Counted from the first letter of the stretch, positions 46,574 to 59,478 are shown. The stretch is DNA of 64,000 bases from Impatiens glandulifera (GCF_907164915.1 NC_061864.1:9803889-9867888), one strand, 5' to 3'. The notes: generated by a model from the sequence alone, not told the origin. Numbers and translations: made by a program.

Positions 46574-47769
46574 CCATGTATATTGTAAAACTCATATTAA
46601 TATATATAAATGAGATATTTTTAATGTTTTTTCAACGTTAAGTATATTATTTTTTTTAATTCATGTATATATAAATTCTGTAACTATATATATATTAATT
46701 AACAAATTATTCAATTATTGTCATGAAAATTAATTATATATATTCATGTTTATGAACAAATATAATTTTTTAAAATTTTATTATTTTAAATATTATTAGT
46801 AATTAAAAAATATTCAGGGTTTGTTTGACTGAAAATTAATAACCCATATATTTCTGGATTTGTTTGATTGGTTTATAAGAGATAATAAAGAATTAAAATA
46901 AAGAATGAATAATACAAATATTTGAATTGATATTTTAATATAAATTTTAAAAAAAAATGTATAAATTATATTATATCAAACTATTTCTGTTATTTAAATA
47001 ATGAGAATTTATAGGAGATATAATTTGAAAGTTCTTTATTTTCTCTCATCCGCCTTCTCTCTTCCTTTAGTGTAGGGACCTATCTATGTAGAGGTTTGGT
47101 GGTATGAAAACTCGCCCAGAAAATAATTTTTTTTATAAATAATGATATAGAGCGATTTGGGACAGCGAAATTCAAGTGTTTAAGATTTAAGGTTTAGAGT
47201 TTATTTAAACATATTATTAAAATATTTAATGTGAGAGTTTGTTATAAATTATTGAGTTATTTTAACCGTTAAAATATCAAAGAAATGAGTAAAATAATAA
47301 TAGTGAGAATAGGAATAAATGGATAAATTAATTTGTAGATATAGAGAGAAATTATTTAATAAAAGGAGAGATAAATTAATTAATAGGAGGAGAGAATATT
47401 CTAAAAGGTGTGTCTTAATTATTATTATATTTTTATTTATTTATTAATTCCACAGGCCACGTAGACCATCGCTCGCTCTCCCAGTCGCTGTCTCCCAGTA
47501 GAGATATGTATCATTCCTCTTTTTTTATACAGGTTAAAATGTGAATATACCCCTAATTTTTTAAAAACTTTCAATGTAATTCAATATTTTGTTTTATTCA
47601 ATTATTAAAAATATAATAAAATTTACTCAATTTATTCAAAAATTTTATGGTTATTTAGTTAAGTCCAACACACCTAATAGATTAGGTCCGTCCCTGCTTT
47701 TAGGTACATGCTTTTGATTGAAAATAGGGAGAATTAACTTGTTTTTTTTAATCAAATTAGGATCGACAA
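46574..47769. other. AT-rich flank with MITE-like ends
   Basis: It continues the homology with the region after the intact CAF1 gene to about 46990. 47040-47080 (TTTTCTCTCATCCGCC) and 47330-47410 (GGAGAGATAAATTAATTAAT, AGGAGGAGAGAATATTC) resemble the two ends of the MITE at 51365-51810. No gene is seen. Confidence 0.45.
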
Positions 47770-47995
47770 TTGTAGTAGTAGTCAATCTATTTCAGGCAGA
47801 GTCTTAAGCAGGCGGCCACTTCAGACTATGTTGTGAATATCTACTACATATATCCATGATACATGATACACCAGGTCCTTCTTCCATATTAGATTACATG
47901 CAAACTAACAGGCAGACCTCTGTCTGGTGCGAACCATAATGAAGCCGGGTTAGACAATGAAGTTAATTGGGAGACTGTAATCGAACCCCGATAGT
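47770..47995. repeat. Dispersed repeat R1, copy 1
   Basis: Contains AGGCAGAGTCTTAAGCAGGC, TTCAGACTATGTTGTGAATA and GAAGCCGGGTTAGACA...CCCCGATAG. Parts recur at about 55085-55370 and 60330-60520. It lies downstream of the CAF1 pseudogene as copy 2 lies downstream of the intact CAF1, so it belongs to the duplicated segment. Confidence 0.75.
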
Positions 47996-48217
47996 CAAAT
48001 CTTCTAATGAAAGAACTGATGTTCGTTCTAAAGTCGTTTTTATCGAGAATTTACAAACTCGAAAACCTATTGAGTAATACTTTTTATTTTTTATTCTTTT
48101 TATATCATAATTTGTCATTGATTGTGCTCAAACGATATTTATCAATTTTAATATAAATGAACATTTAAAAAAAAATCTGATTAGTGCCGGCCTGAGGTAG
48201 GCTGCCCGAGCCTAGGG

Positions 48218-48472
48218 CCGCAAATGAGTCAAGTTGGTTGTGAGCTGCTCGCGAATCGTTCGAGTTGAATCGAGTTTATGAATATAAATAAGTATTTTTT
48301 CTGAAATATTTGAAAATTTAATTTTAATTCAAATTTTTTGAGTTGAATCGAGTTTGTAGGTAAATAATCGAGTAGAACTCGAACTCAAATTTATACATTC
48401 GTTTAAACTCGAGTTCGAGTCGAATTAAAAAATACTCGACTCAACCTGCTCACTTAACTTGTTTGCAGCCTT
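48218..48472. mobile_element. MITE with GGSYGCAAA ends
   Basis: About 255 bp. Left end GGGCCGCAAATGAGTCAAG, right end CTTAACTTGTTTGCAGCC, imperfect inverted repeats of about 18 bp. Inside are long inverted stretches (CGAGTTGAATCGAGTTTATG and CTCGAGTTCGAGTCGAATT). Flanking triplets CTA and TTA may be a degenerate TWA duplication, which would make it Harbinger-like, but this is uncertain. Confidence 0.55.
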
Positions 48473-50001
48473 ACACAAACATACAAACCTGCTGATTTTT
48501 AACCTAAGAATATCAGCTACATATATAGAGGAGTGAAGAAGATAATTAAAGAGGAAGTTGAGTTAGTAAAAAAGCGAAAAGATTTGTTTTCTTGTTTGAG
48601 ATTGGGGCCATGATATATGGTCTGCTCACGCCCCTCTATTATAATAATATTATCAAGAGCGACCCTCGCTTTAAATGGCTGTAGCGTTAATTAAACTCTA
48701 CTAAATCCATAGTAACTAATTAAATTTGTAAAGGTGGAATCAAACAAAGCTAATAATAAATTAGCAAAAGGTAATTCTTTCTACTCTTATATATATTCGG
48801 GCTCATAAATCATCTCTATTATTATTATTATTATTATTATTTATAAGAAGCACGATTCTCTTTCCTTCCTGCCTTCATTTTAGATTTGATTTAACAACCA
48901 CTTTATTTTGTTCTATATGTACACTTTACAAGTAATTTTTACTAGAATTGCATATTTTACAAACTACTATCCATTGAATGTAATAATATACTCCACATTA
49001 TCATATAATTTATGAATATGAGTTGGGTTGAAATGAGTCAGAATTCAACTCATATATATATTTTCAATAATTGGTAATTTTTTAAATGCACCATACCATG
49101 AATTTGACAAAAAGAAAAGAAAAATGAGAAAATGAAGGAGCACAATAAACAATGTACTGGTAAACTAATGCAAAAGAAAAAAAAAACTTTATTTTGAAGT
49201 TAAATGTGCAAATATCAACAATTATAAATTAAACTAAGTTCTAACAAATATTATCACAAATTAATCACAATAAAATTAGGTATACAAAAAATAGTAGAAA
49301 GGAAAAACCTCAAGTCTTAATAATAAAATTTAACGGTTCCATTTTAACTTTTCGGGTGATTATCATAATTTACACCACAATAAAAAAATTGTGTTTTTCT
49401 TTTAATATTAAATTTATTATCATTCTCGTCTCCTTCTGTTTAGAAATCTTAATATTTTTTTTGATTCAGTTGAACTTAACCTCGTTTCATCGGTGAAACC
49501 AATAAATTAAAATAACAAGTGAGAAAAGACATAATCTAATTATTCTAGATTTATATAAATAATAAAGACGTAATATTTGTTATATATATATTCCAATATG
49601 ACTGAAATAGAAGAATGAAACATACAGGAGAGGTGTTAATTTGTAGCTGCTGCCTCCCACTAATTAACTTTATCTTTAGTACGTAAAGCATCTCTCAAAG
49701 GAACTCCAATATCCCAAACAAACATGACCAATTAATTCATTATAGCCACAGAAAATCTTTTTTTTTTTTTTATTTTAAAATTTTAACCCCCATAAACATA
49801 CAACAAAATATTAATAATAGTAAAAAGATAAGACAAGAGAGTGAATCTTATTCCTTGTTTGGACAAGGCCTAATCAACCAATGCCTTTTTGGTACCTATA
49901 TATATTTAAGATTATATAAGCCATCTGAGAAGTACGTACATACTCTCAATTATTCATAGCTAATTGCTTAATTGATCCAATCTAATATTTAAGTAGTGTT
50001 T
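48473..50001. other. Spacer upstream of the LEA-type gene
   Basis: ATT microsatellite at about 48818-48842. CTATATATATTTAAG at about 49897 is a plausible TATA region for the following gene, about 100 bp upstream of its ATG. No other gene is supported. Confidence 0.45.
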
Positions 50002-50389
50002 ATGGCCAGTAATTTAAAGACTAAGATGCAGTTTCTTAGGTATTCAATTCATTTCATTTCATATAATGATCATGATCTTAGTAATTTGGAATTTTATTTT
50101 CAGAGCAGCTGGTAGTAACAAGCGTGCCATGAGCAAATTAGTTGGTAAGGTAGATAAGCAGCTCAACAAAAGCAAGGTGGAAGAACCGATTAGAAGCCGA
50201 GATGGGTGCTGGGTCCCGCACCCTCGCTCGGGAATATACTTTCCAGCCGGGCAAGAGTGGGTCATGAACGACGTCCCCGAGAATGCAGCCGTGTTTAACC
50301 GCACCTATTGGCTTAGGAGTGTAGATGGGGTGGACCAATCTGATCAACCTAATTTAATTACCTCGGCTGCCCCTGCCTCCATCTCCTGA
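50002..50389 (+). CDS. Small LEA-like (LEA_3-type) protein
   Basis: Two exons, 50002-50039 and 50104-50389 (CTTAG|GTATTC, TTTTCAG), encode 107 residues. The protein starts MASNLKTKMQFLRAAGSNKR, then AMSKLVGKVDKQLNKSKVEE, and carries the conserved block GCWVPHPRSGIYFPAGQEWV, MNDVPENAA and FNRTYWLRSVDGVD. This block is typical of short plant proteins annotated as late embryogenesis abundant, LEA_3-like; members are usually stress-, senescence- or seed-related and some are organelle-targeted. The basic, acid-poor N-terminus would fit targeting, but that is inference. The unspliced frame from 50066 lacks the conserved N-terminus, so I prefer the spliced model. Coding composition is intact; no lesion is seen. 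Confidence 0.8.
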
Positions 50390-50839
50390 TCAATTATTGA
50401 AATTATACAACTTCTATTTACAACTCAAGGGGAAATATCTTATAATAGTAATAATATGTACCTATAATTAAATATTGCTTTAAATTTGAGTTGCCACTGT
50501 TAATTTATATATATATATTAGTTAAATGGTTCAATGTCTAAACTAAACTCTTTATATATGGATTATTACTATAACAATGTTAATAAAATTAAAAATACTC
50601 AATAACTTAAATTTTTAAAGATAACAATGAATTAATTAAATAAAAAAAATTTAAACTTCAAATACTCAAAATTTAAATTGTTTTGAATCTAAAACTAATA
50701 TATCAAGACTATTATATCTATATAAATTAATTATATTAGTTAATAAATTCAATATATTGAATTATATAATTTGATATATTAAAAAAAATATTAATATATT
50801 TTTTAATTTTTATATTTAATTATTAATTTATAATTTATT

Positions 50840-50844
<5 letters not shown>

Positions 50845-50920
<76 letters not shown>
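50845..50920. repeat. (TA)n microsatellite
   Basis: About 38 uninterrupted TA dinucleotides. Similar long TA tracts occur at 24630, 39632, 53364, 55924 and 61955, all in this gene-poor half of the window except the first. Confidence 0.95.
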
Positions 50921-50923
<3 letters not shown>

Positions 50924-51364
50924 GAGAGAGTAATTAAGATATAAACAGTGAGAATAAAAAAATATATATATTTCTCATTACTTATGATAAAGATGAAAAG
51001 GTTGATATTTTTAAGGAGAAAATGTAATATAATTTTATATTAATTTAATTAAATTTAAACATCCACAATTTTCAACTATGAATTTAGGTTCGATTTTTGA
51101 AACATTACACTCTTTTTTTTGGTTAATATTGTTAAGAAAATAGATGCTATTTTTTTTTATCTCTTTTATGAAAAGTCTAGTCAAAATTAAGTTTTCATGT
51201 ACAAGTCATGTTTGGAATTTTGGAAATGTTTATTTAGTAGTAAACATAATTTAATTTCAATGAAAACAACAAAAACATTAAATTTATGCAGTTCTTTGAT
51301 CTTGTAAAATTTCTTAAGTTAAATAGAATAATGATGAAGGATGCGAATTTTAGGCCACGAAGTC
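50921..51364. other. AT-rich spacer
   Basis: Only AT-rich low-complexity sequence lies between the TA tract and the next MITE; no gene is supported. Confidence 0.5.
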
Positions 51365-51810
51365 TGAGATATTCTGTTTAACAACCAAATATTCTCTCCT
51401 CCCTCTTTTAATTAATTTCTCTCACTCTTCTCCCCTCGTTAATTAATTAATTTATCTCTTATCTCTTTCCTTAATTACTATAATATAGTATATTTAATTA
51501 GTGTTTAGAATTTATAATTTAGGGTTTAAATTGGAAGATAAAAAAATTAATTAGTAAATATTTAATGTGAAATATTATTTTTAATTATTTTTCTTCTAAC
51601 CGAAATCTTAAACCCTACTTAAATATACTTTATAGGTTATACAATAGATTAATTAGTCTAAAAAAGAAAAGAGATAAATTTATTAGTGAGAGTGAGAAAA
51701 TAAGAATGAAAAGGATGAGAGATAAATTAATTAATTAATAAGGAGAGTGAGAAAAATTAATTATCAAGGAGGAAAGAATATTATGTGATCAAATCAAATA
51801 TCTAATATTT
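51365..51810. mobile_element. MITE with long CT/GA-rich inverted repeats
   Basis: The left part (ATATTCTCTCCTCCCTCTTT, AATTAATTTCTCTCACTCTT, TTAATTAATTAATTTATCTC) is the inverse of the right part (GAGATAAATTAATTAATTAA, GGAGAGTGAGAAAAATTAAT, CAAGGAGGAAAGAATATTAT). The arms are about 100 bp or more, and telomere-like TTTAGGGTTTAAA lies in the middle. Outer boundaries are approximate. Confidence 0.65.
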
Positions 51811-52306
51811 GCGTCCCCTACCATTATGTTAAATATGCTAAGTTTTTATTTTTTTTTCAAATTTGTGAATTTGAATGGCGAAAATATAATTAGATGAGTT
51901 AAATTTAAAATAAAACATTAACTTACATTTGACATACAAAATTATAAATATACCGCTATTATTGTTACACTTATGACCTATTCACTAATTTTGTCCCTAA
52001 ATTTTATTTTATTTATCATATATATCATTATGAACTTAAATTTTTTTTATAGTGTTTAATTTACATAATTTTAAATTTTAAAATAAATTATAGACATGAC
52101 TTCAATTAAAAATAAATTAAATTATTTATATCATGTTTTATAACTTTTTTTTCTTTTTTCTTATCTATTTTAGTATTTTTAAAGATTTTTAAAGATTTTT
52201 TTAACTTTATATTTTTTAAAATTATTTTTAATTTTATTTTAATATAAATATTATAAAATTTTATTTATTTTATAGATAATATATATTGAGATATTATATA
52301 TTTAAG

Positions 52307-52558
52307 GAGAAATGATTGGGAGAGGGAATTTGAAAGAGAGAATAAAGGAGTGAATGATGTGCACAATTTAATTAGCCAAAAAATAATAAAATTTCACTTT
52401 CTTCTCTCTATCTTCACATTTTATCCTTACATTAACCAATGATTAGTCTTTTATCTTTACATCAACCAATGATGTAGTTTTTTCCAACCAGTGATATAGT
52501 GACACATCATTTCCTCCCTATTCTCTCCCTCAAATTCCCTTTCTCCCATCACTCCTCA
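52307..52558. mobile_element. MITE of the GAGAAATGATT family, complete
   Basis: About 250 bp. The left end GGAGAAATGATTGGGAGAGG, then GAATTTGAAAGAGAGAATA, is inverted at the right end as TATTCTCTCCCTCAAATTCC and CTTTCTCCCATCACTCCTC. The inner part has a local duplication of CATCAACCAATGATGTAG-type words. Related copies lie at 39690-39824 and 45226-45380. Confidence 0.75.
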
Positions 52559-53359
52559 TATTTAAAATATTGAGATATTATATATTTAAGAAATACTTTA
52601 TTTAAAATATAAAATATTATTATAGTTTTATATTTTGCAGTTCACTAAATTTATGTATATATATCATTAATTCCCATCAACAAAAACATAAATAATAACT
52701 TAAAGCATTCTTTAGTTCTTGCTCTCTATTATCTCTTTAAGGCTTAACTTTATATTCGTTTGAAATCGATCTTGGATAAGGTACGTTTTAATCTTTTATT
52801 AATCTTAACCTATGTTAATGAATGGATTTTCATTTCATATCTTTTACAAATTCCTTTAATTAAAATAAATTTTATTAAAAGATATATCATACGTACTTCT
52901 CATATAATTATGAGTTAGATGAAAGAGATAAAAACAGATAATAACTTTGAATAAAACCATATATTCTATAAATAAATAAAATATGAGTTGGGTCTATAAT
53001 AGCAAGAAACTTTCACCCAAAAAAATATATTTGAAGTACTTGATAAAAACAATATACATATACAAAATAAAAGAATAATGTTAAATATTAAAAATATAGA
53101 CAAACATTCTTTTAGAGAATTTTTTTTGTCTTTGTTAAAAATATTATTTTTAAGAGTTTTCTCATTATTTAAAAAAAAAAACATTCAAACACATAAAATA
53201 AATAAATATAAATTGTACAAATATAAAACAAAGAGGACAAGGTTTTAAGCGTGGAATTTCAGTCAAGATTTAATTAGGTGTACTCTCAATAATTTGAATG
53301 AGTTTAGGTTGCATTCATTTTTTTTATTTAGATTATCCAATTTTATTTTATCTCATTGG

Positions 53360-53363
<4 letters not shown>

Positions 53364-53434
<71 letters not shown>
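53364..53434. repeat. (TA)n microsatellite
   Basis: About 35 TA dinucleotides upstream of the intact CAF1 gene; the duplicated segment upstream of the pseudogene copy lacks it, so the tract expanded after the duplication or was lost there. Confidence 0.95.
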
Positions 53435-53440
<6 letters not shown>

Positions 53441-53795
53441 CTTTTTTTCTCTGTTTTGTTAATTAATATTTAATATAAAAATAAAATAATAATTTTTAAT
53501 TAGAAATATAATTAAAATTAAAATTTTATCTATGAATATTTATAAGATGATAATGTAATTAATCATTCTAAATTTATTGAATTTATAATTTGTTAATTCA
53601 AATTATTTAGTTGATTAAATTTAAAATAAATAAATAATAATAGTAATAATATTTTAGGATTAGAAATAGGAATATGGTTAAAATTAAACTTAATTATATA
53701 TAAGATATTTTTGGATCAATTAGTTATAAATTCTCTTCAAACCATAACTTTATTTTATTTTTCCACTCACAAGATTTAGTTCTTATTTTATAGTC

Positions 53796-54674
53796 ATGGA
53801 CTCCAACAATAGAATTCGTGAAGTTTGGAATTATAATCTTAGTGAAGAGATTGATATGATTTATAAAATCCTTCCTTGCACACCGTTTGTGTCATTCGAT
53901 ACCGAATTCCCCGGCACTATCTACAAGCCCGACGTTCCAAACTACTGTCTTTCGAGTCTACCTCTTGAGACTAACTATTCTTATATGAAGGCCAATGTAG
54001 ACGCTCTCAAGTTAATTCAATTTGGTCTAACACTGTCAACTTCTCCCAACCCTCGTTCCGGATATGTAAGTTCGTTTGTGTGGCAGTTTAACATCAAGGA
54101 TTTTGACGTTGATTCAGATGTTCACAACTCAGACTCTATAGCACTCTTAAAGAATCAGGGTATTGACTTTGCAAGAAACAAAGTAGATGGTATTGATTCG
54201 GGATTGTTAATCTCTATGTTGACGGATTGCGGAGTATTGGGCTCTAAGATTCCTCGCGCTTGGATCACTTTTCATGGTGCCTATGACTTTGGATTCGTCG
54301 TCAAAATTCTAACCGGAAGTCCCCTTCCATCGGATCTGATCATGTTCATGGTTCTAGTCAGGCAAATATTCGGGGAATCAGTTTTCGACCTCAAACACGT
54401 TATGAAGTCTTTCAATGGACTCTACGGTGGGTTAGACAAATTGGCGAATACTCTTAAAGTGGAAAGAAGATCGGGCACTCAGAGTCATCAGGCTGGTTCA
54501 GATAGTCTTCTTACGATGGAAGTATTTTGTAAACTCAGACAAGATTATTTGGATAAACTTCCTCCTTTCAAAATCATTGGATTCAAAAACATTATTCATG
54601 GACTTGAGTTATCCTTAATTCCTGCATATCAACCTCAACCTCAACCTCATTATATTCTTATACCTTATTATTAA
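53796..54674 (+). CDS. CAF1/POP2-type CCR4-NOT deadenylase, intronless
   Basis: Single-exon gene encoding 292 residues, about the usual length of plant CAF1. The start MDSNNRIREVWNYNLSEEID is typical of the family (I.EVW..NL..E...I). Catalytic DEDD-h residues are all present: D35 and E37 (SFDTEFPG), D164 (FHGAYDFGF), H231 and D236 (HQAGSDSLLT). VWQFNIKDFD, FDLKHVMKSFNGLYGGL and LLTMEVFCKLR are also family landmarks. Family knowledge: CAF1 removes poly(A) tails as part of CCR4-NOT, in nucleus and cytoplasm; several plant CAF1 genes are intronless and stress-induced. The C-terminus (PQPQPHYILIPYY) looks lineage-specific. A broken duplicate lies about 8 kb upstream. Confidence 0.94.
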   Translation: MDSNNRIREVWNYNLSEEIDMIYKILPCTPFVSFDTEFPGTIYKPDVPNYCLSSLPLETNYSYMKANVDALKLIQFGLTLSTSPNPRSGYVSSFVWQFNIKDFDVDSDVHNSDSIALLKNQGIDFARNKVDGIDSGLLISMLTDCGVLGSKIPRAWITFHGAYDFGFVVKILTGSPLPSDLIMFMVLVRQIFGESVFDLKHVMKSFNGLYGGLDKLANTLKVERRSGTQSHQAGSDSLLTMEVFCKLRQDYLDKLPPFKIIGFKNIIHGLELSLIPAYQPQPQPHYILIPYY

Positions 54675-55084
54675 TCATGTATATTGTAAAACTCATATTA
54701 ATAGAAATGAGATATTTTTAATGTTTTTTCAATGCTATAAGTATATTATTTTTTGAATTCATGTATTTATAAAGTATATGTATTATCAAATCATTGCATG
54801 AAAAATAATTACACATATTCATGTTATGTTTATGAACAAATAAAGTTTTATAATTTTAAATATTATTAGTAATTAAAAAATTTATGGGTGTTTTGTTTGA
54901 CTGAAAATATACAGCCATCATATATTTATGGGGTTTGTTTGATTGGTTTACAAGTTAAAAACAAATATTTGAATAATTTTCAAATAATGTATAAATTATA
55001 TTATATCAAATTATATAAATAAGGAGAGATTATAGGGAGGGAGGGAGAATTTGAAGACAAAACAATTGTTTTATTTTCTCTCAC
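54675..55084. other. 3' flank of CAF1, shared with the pseudogene copy
   Basis: CTCATATTAATA...GAAATGAGATATTTTTAATG and GTTTGTTTGACTGAAAAT match the region after 46573. No gene is seen. Confidence 0.6.
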
Positions 55085-55380
55085 AAGACTATGTTCTTGT
55101 CAATATCCACCACCAGGTCCTTCTTCTTCTTCTTTTTCCATATTAATTAGACATTTTCAATCTCACTATAATTAATGAATGAAGCCGGGTTAGACATTAA
55201 TGAAGTTAATTCGAGCCCCGATAGACAATAGACAAATCATCTTCGAGTGAGTACTACTGATTGTGCAATATTATTTATTACCCACACTCAGGGTCGAGAT
55301 GATTGATGAATTGGAGGGAGGATATGCCACAACTTCATCACACAGACCTGGAGATCTGCCTTTTTTTTTTTCTTTTGCAA
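55085..55380. repeat. Dispersed repeat R1, copy 2
   Basis: CACCAGGTCCTTCTTC and GAAGCCGGGTTAGACATTAA match copy 1. TATTACCCACACTCAGGGTC, GAATTGGAGGGAGGATATGC and CCACAACTTCATCACACA match copy 3 at about 60430-60510. An open frame at 55263-55514 crosses it without any recognisable domain and is not called. Confidence 0.75.
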
Positions 55381-55921
55381 AACAACTTTGTATTTTTCAT
55401 AATTTTCTCCTTCATGCTTTGTACTATGTAAAATACAGTACTTCAAACAACCATGTTATCTCTTATTTTGTCTTTCTCAGAACACCATCAAACCAATTAG
55501 CAATTAAAAAATAGTTAACAATTAAAAATAAATATGTATAATTAATTAATCATGAAGTGTAAAATAATTACCATCCCCAAAATAACTTAAATACGTTTTA
55601 AAATATTACTTTATTTAAGTCAATATTAAAACAATATATTTTAAAAAAAATTTAAATATTTATTTTTATTCAAAACTAAATCCACTCTGAAAATATATAT
55701 ACCATATATTTCTAGGTTTGTTTGATTGGCATATAAGATATACTAGAGAGTTAAAATCAAGAATTAATAAAAACAAGTATTTGTATTGTATATCAATATA
55801 TTTTTAATAAATAATAATATTATTTTTAACAAAATGTATAAAATAAATTAGTTTCACAAATACTTACAAGTGTTATTAATATTTCAAAAATTATGTTACT
55901 TTAAAAAAAAAAATTATATGC

Positions 55922-55987
<66 letters not shown>

Positions 55988-56941
55988 TAAATATATTTAA
56001 GATCTTTATTTCATATATAAACATATGAAAAGAACACCATATTTACCTACTAACTTACTCAATGTTTCAAATTTACTTATAAATATTTTTAAATTGAACC
56101 CTAAGACGGGGAAAAAGCTTAGACCAAAAAGACCACAAACCATTTCACCAATACAATTTTTAATAATTAGATCATATGTTTAATATATATTTAATTTTGT
56201 TAATTAATAATTTTATTATAAAATAAAATTTAATAAATTATTTGAAAATATGATTTGTATTGAATTTTTTAATAAGTTTAATTATTTTAATTTGTATATA
56301 TATTTTATTTGAAGTCAGATAATTATATATTTTATAATATAATAATAATTTTTTTAAATAAAATTAACTATTTTAATATATATATATATATATATAATTA
56401 TATTTATAATATATTATTATTTAAAATATATATAATTGTTTTCTTATTTACTAGAATATATAAGTTACTAAGTTTTGCCTATTATTTATTTACTAAACCA
56501 AAACTGAATATAAGAGATTATGATAATTATTTACAAATAAATAGTTTACAAATAATATTTTAAGATTATCATGTGATATAACAACTACTGAGCTGAGATC
56601 GTTTATTTTCACGCCAGCTTCCATAATTTAAAAAAATAAATAAACTTAATTGAGTTGGATGATTTCTTTAAGTAAATAATTACGTGTACTGAAGTTTAAC
56701 TGTTCTTTTAAGTCAAAAGTTGTAATATTTATAAAATCTATAAAAGACCTAATATTTATAAAATCTCATATTACTTTTCATAAAGTAAAAATATTATATT
56801 AATTAAAAGGACAAAGAAATATTAAAAAAAGAAAAGAAAGGGATACCATAAATACCCTTATAAATTCACTGATCACCAATGTGAAGAAAGAAAATAAAAA
56901 TACACAGCTATTTGAAACAAGAAAGAATCAATTACGTACCA
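55381..56941. other. AT-rich spacer upstream of DEFL C
   Basis: About 55570-55690 matches 60590-60720 (TTAAATACGTTTTAAAATAT). A (TA)n tract lies at 55924-55981. The last 100 bp hold the shared DEFL promoter, including TTATAAATT at 56858. No gene is seen. Confidence 0.5.
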
Positions 56942-57304
56942 ATGGCCAAGTTCTCTTCTTTCACCAACAACAAGAGTTTCAACCTCATGATCACCATTGC
57001 TTTCACTTGTTAGTATTTTACTACTAATTAATTATCTTACTATTTCAACAACATTTTTTTTACATATTAATTAATGATTATTATGTGTTTAATTATATGA
57101 TGAACAGTAGGATTAATGGTAATGACAGCTGAAGCCGAGACTTGTATGAAAACGCTACCCTTACTTAGTTATGACATTCCTACGGACAAGAAAAATTGCT
57201 TTAAAGAATGCCAGGAGAATTATAATGGCAAAGCAAAATTTCATCTTGTTGTAATTTGGGATCAATATATATGTGATTGTTATTACGAATGCAAAACTTT
57301 ATAA
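56942..57304 (+). CDS. Defensin-like secreted peptide C (six Cys)
   Basis: Two exons, 56942-57008 and 57108-57304 (CACTT|GTTAGT, GAACAG), encode 87 residues. The signal peptide is MAKFSSFTNNKSFNLMITIA followed by FTLGLMVMTAEA. The mature peptide has Cys in ETC, NCFKEC and CDCYYEC, i.e. C-x18-C-x3-C-x18-C-x1-C-x3-C, with ENYNGKAKFHLVVIWDQY between. This is the CSalpha-beta pattern without the second and fifth Cys of the eight-Cys form, the same state as copy A. No lesion is seen. A TATA-like TTATAAATT lies about 84 bp upstream of the ATG. Confidence 0.82.
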
Positions 57305-57839
57305 TTTTTTAGTGAAAGTTTAATAAACAAGGGTTAATTAATAATTTACCCCTGAACTTTGTTTCCATTTTCTAAAATTGTTTTTAAGTTGATTTTGCTA
57401 TTTGTATTAACAGAAAAAAAAAAAAAATCTGAAATGGCTCACTAAATAAATTTAAAATTTAACTATATTTTGATATTTGCATTGTCATTTATTTTTCTTA
57501 AACTGATACTAATTATATGAGTATTAGCTAGATATAATATTTTTAATTAGTTAAAAACCTAACACTAAATTATAATTAATTTTTCATATTAATATTAATA
57601 AATAAAATTTAGTAAAAGAGTTATAAATAATATTATAAAAAATAAGAGATTACATATCTAAAATTTAATAGTTCAAATGTGTTGTTTATTATGTCTCTAA
57701 TTTCTCATAATGTAAATTATGATCGGATAATTCTAATCCTTAATGAAAATTAAAAAATTTGATTAAAAAACCATTTATCACTTAAGTTATCTTTACTAAA
57801 AAAAAATATTAATAAAATATCTTTGAAAATAAAATTTTC

Positions 57840-57873
<34 letters not shown>

Positions 57874-59478
57874 CTAATCCCATTATATTTATTTTCTACA
57901 AGTGTAACTCATTTAGTAAAACTTATGTGAGAGAAAATAGAAATTATTAAGAACTTGTTGAAGTGTGGGATGATCATTATTCTTATTAGTTATTAGTACT
58001 GTAGAGTTAATATTATCTATAAACTTTAATACAAAATTGATTCTCAACCATTTAGTTAGGTAAAAAACATATACACCTTTTTATTTTCTGAATTAATTAT
58101 TTCATGTTAAAGAATATAAAATGAACCAAGTGGTATAACAACATGAACTCACGTCCTAAAGATTTTTATTCAAATTTTCACTCCGAATTATTATAAATGA
58201 AAAGGATAAATTGACCCCCACCTATTTTAATTGAGAGCCAATGTTTTGAAATAAATACAGTTAAAGAGTTGAAATAAAATTTTTATTGTAAAATTGGAGT
58301 TTTTTCAAATGGTAAGTGTTTATTTTTAATTACATCATTAAGTATCAAATTTATTTATAAATAATAATAATAAATAACACTATATAAATAATAATTACAA
58401 AATTAATTATAAGAATTTATTTATTTAAATAATTAATAATATATTTTTTAAAATTTTTAAATATAAATTAAATATAAGAAACCAAATTAAGATTCTTATA
58501 TATAAAATGAAATTTAAGTATGCAATTAATCATAGTTTTAAAATGTACTGTTTCATATGGGTACAATCAGTCAAATCGCGAAACGGGTGATGAAATGTTT
58601 AGACTTTTAATATAAATACGATTACCTTTTTTTTTTTATAAAAATTAAAAAAAAAAACCTCAAACAGAACATTTACGGTTAAAAAATGAGTTATCATTTT
58701 AATGAATCTCTTTGTTTCATTCTTAAGTCCAAATAATCAACTGAAGTAAACTTTAATTAAGCTTCAATATATTTCATACTTTCTCTCTCTCTATATATAT
58801 AATATATTTAATTAATCTCAACATTTATTCATCTGTAAAAATTATTTACAAATACAAATTTTTATTTAAATTGATTAATTTAATGATATTTTTATTTCAA
58901 TCAATGAATTATCTAATTTAAAAATAAGAAATATATTCTATATATTTTAATATTTGATTATTAGTTACTAAAGTAACACATTTTCTTTATTTAAATATTA
59001 TTAAGGAGGTAAATAAGTGTTGATAATAGGGAGAGTGTAAAAGTATGATTAACTCAAAAGTCATAATATATAAACGTAAATCCACGTGTCATTTAAATTA
59101 ATATATATATATAACAATATTAAGTGATTTAGTGATAAAAAATTTATAATTCATCTTAAACACAAACATTTGAATTTTAAAACAAAAGCATTTAAGTACT
59201 TGCATAAATGAATTAATGTATATAATTGAAAAGATGTAATATTTATAAAATCTGTATTTTTAACAATAAAAAAGTAAACAAAAGAGATATATTATAATTG
59301 AAAATATATACATTTCATTAATTAAAGGGAAGATGAATAAATGTGAGGAAGATAATGAGCCTAGCATTCTTTTATAAATTGACAAATTAACCAAATGTGA
59401 AGATATAGAAGAAGAAAGATCAAAGTTGTTTTTATCAAATAGTTATAGAGATCAAAAACAAAGACTCAACCAAAAGCA
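57305..59478. other. AT-rich spacer between DEFL C and D
   Basis: The first 200 bp match the 3' flanks of copies A and B. A poly-A run lies at 57845-57871. From about 58815 the sequence is repeated at 60740-61360 (TTCATCTGTAAAAATTATTT, GTGTTGATAATAGGGAGAGT), the 5' side of the D/E tandem duplication. Confidence 0.55.
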
